Below are positions 59,467 to 64,000 of a DNA stretch of 64,000 nucleotides, one piece after another (the first letter of the stretch is position 1; each line of letters opens with the position of its first letter). Where the stretch lies: the NCBI GenBank assembly GCA_016788585.1, contig JAEURP010000001.1:1-64000 (forward strand), read 5' to 3'. Source of the DNA: Chthonomonas sp. (GTDB lineage Bacteria; Armatimonadota; Fimbriimonadia; Fimbriimonadales; Fimbriimonadaceae). Under the pieces are notes generated by a model. The model worked only from the letters and a program-made list of their open reading frames with translations, was not told the DNA's origin and did not search any database. The translations under genes and the position numbers were made by a program.

Positions 59467-60512
59467 TGTTTGAGGCTGCGTTTGAATTTCTGCATGCTGA
59501 GGTCTCGCCTCGCGCCAACGAAATTGACGGCAACCTCGATGCCCTTCGCGTAGCACTAAGGGGGCTCTGCGACTGCGGGCTGATGGCACTGAAGCGCCCC
59601 GAGGGGTACGGCGGGCCCGCGTGTTCTGAACCTGAGTTTCGAGCATTTCAAGAGGAGGTAGCTCGAGCTAGTGGTGCCCTCGCCTTTCTTCAAACCCAGC
59701 ACCAAAGCGCAGTTGGTCTGATTGCCAAGGGCAACAATGAGAAGCTCAAGCAGGAAATGCTTCCGAAAATGCACGGCGACGAGGCCCTGACTGGCATCGC
59801 GTTCAGCCAACTCAGACGATCCGGCCCTCCGATCACAAGAGCTACTAAAACTGATGGTGGTTACATCATCAACGGCTCGCTTCCCTGGGCAACTGGGCAT
59901 TCTCTGTTCCGCAATGTTCTTTTGGGGGCCGCGCTCGACGACGGTAGCAGCGTGTTCGGCATTGCCCCGTTTACCGATTGCGATACGATCAAGTACAGCC
60001 CTCCCATGCGGCTCGCGGCCATGGAGAGCGCGCAGACTGTTTCCGCTGAGCTTCACTCGCATTTTTTGCCCGACGAATTGGTCGTCGACCTCAAACCCCC
60101 AGGCTGGATCCTACGGAATGATATGATCAACATTACGCTCCAGGGATTCTTTGCCATTGGGTGTGCTCGTGCCGGGGTCGACGTGATTCGGCAATCGGCG
60201 GCCCAACGAGATCGCCACTCACTAAATCAGGCTGCAGCCCTTTTGGAAAAGGAGATCGCGGCTTGCCGCGGTCAGCTCCAATCTGCGCAAGCAGCGAGCG
60301 AAGAGACAACTCAAGAGAAACTCGAATTGCGCGCATGGGCCATCGACCTGGCCGGGCGCTGCTCCCATGCCGCCGTCGCGGCCAGCGGAGGAAGAGCAAA
60401 CAGCCTCAATCATCCTGCACAAAGGATCGTACGCGAAGCGATCGTCTTCACGGTCAGTGCACAAACCGAGGCCATTCAAGAAGCAACGCTGCGACGTTTG
60501 ACTAGGTCCTGA
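59466..60512 (+). CDS. Acyl-CoA dehydrogenase-like flavoprotein
   Basis: 348 residues from the ATG at 59466 (GTG at 59463 is possible), overlapping the glyS stop by 1 nt. Acyl-CoA dehydrogenase architecture: N-terminal helices (LCDCGLMALKRPEGYGGP), FAD-contact loop region (LTGIAFSQLRRSGPPITRA, YIINGSLPWATG) and a C-terminal helical domain. The catalytic Glu of canonical enzymes is not evident in the shortened C-terminus (NSLNHPAQRIVREAIVFTV; Glu may be that in REAIVF). The substrate is unknown, and it may act as an oxidase or hydroxylase-like flavin enzyme. It is translationally coupled to glyS. Confidence 0.8.
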   Translation: MFEAAFEFLHAEVSPRANEIDGNLDALRVALRGLCDCGLMALKRPEGYGGPACSEPEFRAFQEEVARASGALAFLQTQHQSAVGLIAKGNNEKLKQEMLPKMHGDEALTGIAFSQLRRSGPPITRATKTDGGYIINGSLPWATGHSLFRNVLLGAALDDGSSVFGIAPFTDCDTIKYSPPMRLAAMESAQTVSAELHSHFLPDELVVDLKPPGWILRNDMINITLQGFFAIGCARAGVDVIRQSAAQRDRHSLNQAAALLEKEIAACRGQLQSAQAASEETTQEKLELRAWAIDLAGRCSHAAVAASGGRANSLNHPAQRIVREAIVFTVSAQTEAIQEATLRRLTRS

Positions 60513-60547
60513 AACCACGTAATAAAGTTCGCGCGTAGAGTCTTTTG

Positions 60548-60564
60548 GATGTGAATGTCACATC
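60548..60564. promoter_or_regulatory. Palindrome GATGTGA-ATG-TCACATC
   Basis: A perfect 7+7 bp inverted repeat with a 3-nt centre lies 34 bp before the start at 60598. It could be an operator. Spacing is too short for the CRP consensus TGTGA-N6-TCACA. Confidence 0.45.
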
Positions 60565-60597
60565 TGAAGCAGATATACGTCAAAATTGGGTCCAACT

Positions 60598-61497
60598 ATG
60601 AATCGTCCTCTCAAGCTCTCCGTTTTCGCCCTTTTGCTCATGGGTGGCAGTTTTGCCTTTGCTCAGGAAACTACACAGCCAGCCAATGAACCAGTCCTTT
60701 TCAAGCGCACTTTTACCAATGGCCTTGTCGAGAAGTACGTCGTGACTTCGCAAATCAGCTCCAACACCGATCTCTCGTCGGTGGGGCAAGACGTTCAGTC
60801 AATGAATTTCGATACGAGCATGGACGCTACCTACACTTACAGCAATGTCAAGGAAGATGGCTCCGCACTTCTCACTTTCCTCTTCAACAACATCAAGATG
60901 AAGGCCGAGGGCCCGATGGCAGAAATGATGGGGCAGATGGGGGACCAGACTCCAAAAGAGATCAAGGGCACGCAAACCGTAAACCCATTCTTTAAGATCA
61001 CGAACACCAAGATGGAAACGGCCAACTCATCGATGATGCAAATGATGGGTGGCAACAATATCTCCGAGATTTTTGCATTCGTCGCATTCCCAACCAAGGC
61101 GGTCGCGATCGGCGACACTTGGGAAGCCGACGTGCCATCCATGGGCGGCATGTTTGAAAAGGGCGCAAAGATGACGGGCAAGTTCGTCGGCGCGGGCGAG
61201 ATCGGCGACAAGAAGGTTTGGAACCTTCAGTTCACCGGCAAGCCAAAGATGACCATCGATATCGGCAAGATGATGGCCGAAAATCCCAACCAAGGCGAAT
61301 CGGGCATGCCGCCGATGAACATCCTTATGGAAGGCACGACTTCTATGCTCATCAAGGTTGCAGTCGATCAGACCACATTCCAAATCCTCTCCGTTGATTC
61401 GGCCAGCGAGACTGACGGGAAGGTCAAGCTTGTTGATATGGGTATGGAGTTCCCATCCACTGGGCAGCAGGTCAGCAAGATCGTCGTTAAGAAGTAG
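60598..61497 (+). CDS. Secreted protein of unknown function (DUF6263-like)
   Basis: 299 residues from the ATG at 60598, signal peptide MNRPLKLSVFALLLMGGSFAFAQ. The mature part is rich in beta strands and Met/Lys (LLTFLFNNIKMKAEGPMAEM, KKVWNLQFTGKPKMTIDIG), with a pattern resembling the DUF6263 family of exported proteins (AIGDTWEADV near the middle). The function is unknown. A perfect palindrome lies upstream, and a terminator separates it from the convergent symporter gene. Confidence 0.75.
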   Translation: MNRPLKLSVFALLLMGGSFAFAQETTQPANEPVLFKRTFTNGLVEKYVVTSQISSNTDLSSVGQDVQSMNFDTSMDATYTYSNVKEDGSALLTFLFNNIKMKAEGPMAEMMGQMGDQTPKEIKGTQTVNPFFKITNTKMETANSSMMQMMGGNNISEIFAFVAFPTKAVAIGDTWEADVPSMGGMFEKGAKMTGKFVGAGEIGDKKVWNLQFTGKPKMTIDIGKMMAENPNQGESGMPPMNILMEGTTSMLIKVAVDQTTFQILSVDSASETDGKVKLVDMGMEFPSTGQQVSKIVVKK

Positions 61498-61509
61498 TCA
61501 CTCCTGCAA

Positions 61510-61547
61510 AAAGAACACACCTCGGTCGCTGGCCGGGGTGTTTCTTT
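61510..61547. terminator. Bidirectional terminator between secreted protein and symporter
   Basis: AAAGAACACACCTCGG pairs imperfectly with CCGGGGTGTTTCTTT around TCGCTGG. The stem is A/T-rich outside and G/C-rich inside and fits termination of both convergent genes. Confidence 0.75.
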
Positions 61548-62847
61548 AAACCTCAGGCTCACGCTGTTTGGGACCCGCCACGCAAGCCGCGATCGTCATG
61601 TCGCCGATCACGTTCACGACCGTTCGGCTCATGTCCAAAATCCGGTCGATGCCTCGCGTCAAGGCAATTGATGTCGGCGGCACGCCGACCGTTCCGCAAA
61701 TCGCGGCGATCATAGGCCAAGAGCCACCCGGAACACCCGCCGTTCCTACGCCAGCGAGGATGCAAAGCCCGATCACTGCGAGTTGATCCGGCAATGCAAG
61801 CGCAATCCCAAAGACCTGGGCCAAGAACAGCACCGTAATCCCCTCGAAAAGTGCCGTACCATTCTGGTTCGCCGTCGCGCCGACGGTCAGCACAAAACTA
61901 TTGATTTCGCGCGGTATGCCGACTTCTTCTTCGCCGACACGAAGTGCTGTTGGCAGAGTCGCATTGCTGCTGCTGGTGCCAAATGCGGTTAGAATCACTT
62001 CGCGGACTTGCCGGAAGAACTCCAAAGGACTCCGCTTCGCCACCACAATCAGCGCGAGAGAATAGGTGACGACCAAGTGCACCGCCAAGACCACGAGCAC
62101 CAGCCCCGCGTATTTGCCCAGCGCCGTGAACGCTTCAATCCCCAACTTTGCCGCCGTCCCAAACATCAGCGCCGCGACACCAACCGGCGCGAGTTTCATC
62201 GCCATGTCGATCAGGCGCAAGGAGACCGCGAAAACTCCATCGAGAAAGTTCTTGACTGGAAGGGCCTTCTCCGCCTCGACGGTCGATAATGCGATCCCAA
62301 ATAGCACCGCGAAAAGCATGAACGGCAATGCCCCGCCGAAGGATGGCTTCGCGGCCTCCTCGATTGGGTTCTCGGGCACGAAACCAAGGATCGTCTCGCC
62401 GAATCCTTTGCCTTCCTTCGCCTTTTCGACCGCCGAAGCCGCGGCGGTTTCGTCGCCATAAAGCTCCATGAGCTCGGCCCGGCGTTCGGCAGAGATCCCC
62501 GCGCCGGGTTGCACGATCGCTACACCCGCAACAGCCAATCCAACCGCGATACTGCTCAGCACGACCGTCAATCCAAGCGCCTTAAAGCCAATGCGTCCGA
62601 GCTTCTTCAGGTCGCCCACGTCGGCGACCCCCAAAACCAGCGCCGAGAAGAGCAAAGGCATGACCACCAGCAAGGTCAATCGTAAGAAAATGTTGCCGAC
62701 CGGCTGCGTAACTTCCTTAATCCACCACGCCAGATCGGGATTCTTGAGGCCATAGACCGCTTGCGCGACGCCCCCGGCGATGCTGCCGATCAGCATCCCG
62801 ATTAGGATCTTGGTATGGAGGGGCAATTTCTTGCGCTCGGCCGTCAT
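61546..62847 (-). CDS. Dicarboxylate/amino acid:cation symporter (DAACS, GltP type)
   Basis: 433 residues, about eight transmembrane helices plus two re-entrant hairpins. Signature segments: FGTSSSNATLPTAL (serine-rich HP1 tip), GATANQNGTALFEG (NMDGT-like Na+ site), GVGTAGVPGGSWPMI (HP2) and GIDRILDMSRTVVNVIGDM (substrate-binding Asp/Arg/Asn of helix 8). It carries glutamate, aspartate or C4-dicarboxylates with Na+ or H+. A 60-residue insertion between helices 2 and 4 (EAAKPSFGG region preceded by KEGKGFGETI) is polar. It follows the small conserved gene by 15 bp. Confidence 0.93.
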   Translation of the reverse strand: MTAERKKLPLHTKILIGMLIGSIAGGVAQAVYGLKNPDLAWWIKEVTQPVGNIFLRLTLLVVMPLLFSALVLGVADVGDLKKLGRIGFKALGLTVVLSSIAVGLAVAGVAIVQPGAGISAERRAELMELYGDETAAASAVEKAKEGKGFGETILGFVPENPIEEAAKPSFGGALPFMLFAVLFGIALSTVEAEKALPVKNFLDGVFAVSLRLIDMAMKLAPVGVAALMFGTAAKLGIEAFTALGKYAGLVLVVLAVHLVVTYSLALIVVAKRSPLEFFRQVREVILTAFGTSSSNATLPTALRVGEEEVGIPREINSFVLTVGATANQNGTALFEGITVLFLAQVFGIALALPDQLAVIGLCILAGVGTAGVPGGSWPMIAAICGTVGVPPTSIALTRGIDRILDMSRTVVNVIGDMTIAACVAGPKQREPEV

Positions 62848-62862
62848 GGAACTGAGGACGAG

Positions 62863-63267
62863 CTAGAGCCCTTCCTCGGCGCGCAGGGCGTCCATCATCG
62901 CCGGATCGAAGGTCAACTTCTTGCGCACAGGCGCCTTCGCGTCGATCATTCTCCAGAACGGCGCGACCTCAGCCTGGCTCTTTCCCAAAGACATTTCCTC
63001 GTGCGCGGCCTCGGCGACGATTCGCAAAAAGATTCCGCTCGTGAGGGGGCAGGTCGCATCGGCCCCGCTCTCATGGGCAAAGGTCTCACGCATCTGAACT
63101 AGGCTGCGTGCCTCGCCGCGAGGGATTGCCCGCATATAGGCATCCACCATCAGCGGCGTCGGAATCAACAACTTTGTGCCAATGGGCAAGCCCCACATCG
63201 CCTTGTCCATCACCTCGACAACGGGATCCTTCCCATTATGAAGTTTCTGCTGCCAGGTCTTCGCCAT
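62863..63267 (-). CDS. Conserved hypothetical protein, possibly MGMT/ATL-fold
   Basis: 134 residues. A well-defined small family: KVEVMDKAMWGLPIGTKLLIPTP-like start, PRGEARSLVQMRETFA, ADATCPLTSGIFLRIVAEAA, PFWRMIDAKAPVRKKL. The order of these blocks (helix-turn-helix-like part, then a strand with PFWR..D) resembles the DNA-binding half of O6-alkylguanine transferases, where the PCHR motif would be replaced. The resemblance is weak, and function is not established. The start codon follows the stop of a 24-codon frame without a gap. Confidence 0.7.
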   Translation of the reverse strand: MAKTWQQKLHNGKDPVVEVMDKAMWGLPIGTKLLIPTPLMVDAYMRAIPRGEARSLVQMRETFAHESGADATCPLTSGIFLRIVAEAAHEEMSLGKSQAEVAPFWRMIDAKAPVRKKLTFDPAMMDALRAEEGL

Positions 63268-63342
63268 CTAGTCGTCTGCCTCCTTGCCGGCGGAGGCCAA
63301 CAATCCGGCAAAAAGGAGGGGCAAAGCCTGTTGTAACCTCAT
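63268..63342 (-). CDS. Candidate 24-residue membrane peptide
   Basis: Reading MRLQQALPLLFAGLLASAGKEADD. A basic start and a hydrophobic stretch resemble a signal or membrane peptide. The TAG stop directly abuts the ATG at 63267 of the next gene, and TATACT plus a 6-nt gap stands directly before its own ATG, the same arrangement as other leaderless genes here. It could be a leader peptide or upstream ORF that controls the following gene. It may also be chance. Confidence 0.4.
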   Translation of the reverse strand: MRLQQALPLLFAGLLASAGKEADD

Positions 63343-63387
63343 ACAAACAGTATAAGGAAAATTGCCAGAACATGGGGTTCGCCAGGC

Positions 63388-63418
63388 AAAAAGCAGGCAC
63401 CCCCGCCGAAGCGGGGGT
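63388..63418 (-). terminator. Terminator-like hairpin after FN3 gene copy
   Basis: On the minus strand ACCCCCGC - TTCG - GCGGGGGT (63399-63418) is a perfect 8-bp stem, then GCCTGC and five T. It stands 30 bp after the stop of the FN3 gene. The plus-end FN3 gene has the same loop and placement. Confidence 0.55.
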
Positions 63419-63447
63419 CACAAGTGCCCGATGGCTAACGCAAGTCG

Positions 63448-64000
63448 TTATGCAGCTTGAAGTAGGGTGGTCTCTTCTTCGCCGGGCCAGATCGTAATCG
63501 GATCCGATGGCGCAGATGTCAGGTTATCGCGAACAGCCGTGACGCGGTAATACACCGGCACACCGGGCTGCGAAACAGTATTGAATTTCGCCTTGGTGGT
63601 CGAGCCGATGTTGGTCCAAATCGTCGCGCCGTTCGGGCTTCGCTCAATCTGGAAAATGGTGCCCGGAATATTGCCATTGCGCTTCCACTTGAGCATGATC
63701 GAACCTTGCGAGGTCGCATTGAAGGTCATTTCGAGCGGCTGCGTTGGCGGGGTCGAGGTTCGGCCCGGGTTGTGCGCCGGCAAAAGGAGTTCGGCAAGGA
63801 CTTCGTCGGGCACGTCTTGGTTGGCGCGCCAAATCTTGGCCCATCGGCCCACTTCGGCGTGCGCGGCGTCGAGGGCGGCGTTCTTGGCGACCACGCTTGC
63901 CGCGTAGGCAGCCTTCGCGTCGCTCGCATTGCCCAATGCGGTGTTGAGGGCCGTGAAAATAGCCGCCATGCTGGCCAGTTCGGGAGCCGTGATCAGCAGA
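63448..64000 (-). CDS. Fibronectin type III domain protein, cut by the window edge
   Basis: The visible 183 or so codons hold an alanine-rich helical part (LGNASDAKAAYAASVVAKNA, RWAKIWRANQDV), a Thr/Pro linker and one FN3-like domain (IMLKWKRNGNIPGTIFQIE, VYYRVTAVRDNLTSAP). The frame continues past base 64000 without a stop. By comparison with the paralogue at 568-1191 the real start lies some tens of codons further, and an ATG at 63969 is internal. The two copies share the order of parts and the final acidic end. Confidence 0.82.
   Translation of the reverse strand, partial: LLITAPELASMAAIFTALNTALGNASDAKAAYAASVVAKNAALDAAHAEVGRWAKIWRANQDVPDEVLAELLLPAHNPGRTSTPPTQPLEMTFNATSQGSIMLKWKRNGNIPGTIFQIERSPNGATIWTNIGSTTKAKFNTVSQPGVPVYYRVTAVRDNLTSAPSDPITIWPGEEETTLLQAA

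Noticed and set aside
60548-60564. CRP/FNR site
   Set aside because: The half-sites match TGTGA/TCACA but are separated by 3 nt, not 6.
63236-63421. 61-codon minus-strand frame
   Set aside because: It runs through the terminator-like hairpin and over the start of the next gene in another frame, with no family likeness.

Overview
The window looks like chromosomal DNA of a Gram-negative, heterotrophic bacterium of the phylum Armatimonadota, most likely near Fimbriimonas (class Fimbriimonadia). This placement is inference. It rests on four things seen together: a Pup-like modifier of the UBact type next to a Dop-family enzyme and a proteasome beta subunit (51330-52872); prepilin-like and PEP-CTERM surface proteins; a TatC, sugar-export and beta-barrel envelope gene set; and many genes whose -10 box lies only 5-7 nt before the start codon. 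Nearly all the sequence is coding, and genes sit on both strands in short operons. No rRNA, transposase, integrase, prophage or CRISPR array was seen.

Region 1-23 kb is rich in secreted proteins. Eight otherwise unrelated exported proteins (starting or ending at 1375, 5196, 6182, 10911, 12960, 14980, 16468 and 19023) share the same C-terminal tail: a beta-sandwich of about 85 residues, usually with a FLRRK-like motif, followed by two dockerin/EF-hand-like loops of the form NGDxDxSGEVDAADID. They are interspersed with a GAF-PAS histidine kinase, a Lon-N protein, Dps, class I aldolase, a 5'-3' exonuclease, an ABM protein, a pilin-like protein with an overlapping 51-residue lipoprotein, and an accessory patch (about 8.9-10.7 kb) holding a DUF5131 remnant, an orphan nuclease-like gene and dispersed repeats. 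The far left (1-460) holds inverted repeats, a near-perfect 39-bp palindrome and a 21-bp tandem array.

Region 23-41 kb is housekeeping: tatC, a PcrA/UvrD helicase, lexA with a candidate operator, a SurA-like chaperone, rsmI, a Wza-type export protein, DUF1003, an ALDH7-type dehydrogenase, and a five-gene minus-strand operon (PQQ-like propeller protein, dprA, nagA, KimA-like permease, STAS-Usp fusion) whose last four genes overlap by 4 nt. tRNA-Ile(GAT) lies at 40572-40648. Region 41-50 kb holds a glycosylasparaginase, a SelB-like winged-helix protein, an operon GT4 - Trm112-like - aroQ - Xaa-Pro peptidase - degenerate ABC ATPase, two ABC exporter/importer genes, a multicopper oxidase and a PEP-CTERM protein.

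Region 50.6-54.2 kb is the most notable locus: lipoprotein - Dop-like enzyme - UBact (58 residues) - proteasome beta subunit, all overlapping and co-directional. The modifier ends in Gly-Glu, so it should be ready for ligation without deamidation. The ligase, the alpha subunit and the ATPase are not in the window. Region 54.3-62.9 kb carries yceD-plsX-fabH (no rpmF between, and plsX without a standard start codon), a beta-barrel protein, glyS, an acyl-CoA dehydrogenase-like protein, a secreted protein, a dicarboxylate symporter and a small conserved protein. The window ends in a second copy of the fibronectin-type-III gene found at its left end.

Genome-style features: at least six convergent pairs end with stop codons overlapping by exactly 4 bp, and four more are 0-3 bp apart. 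Tandem genes are often coupled by ATGA/GTGA/TTGA overlaps, and TTG or GTG starts are common.
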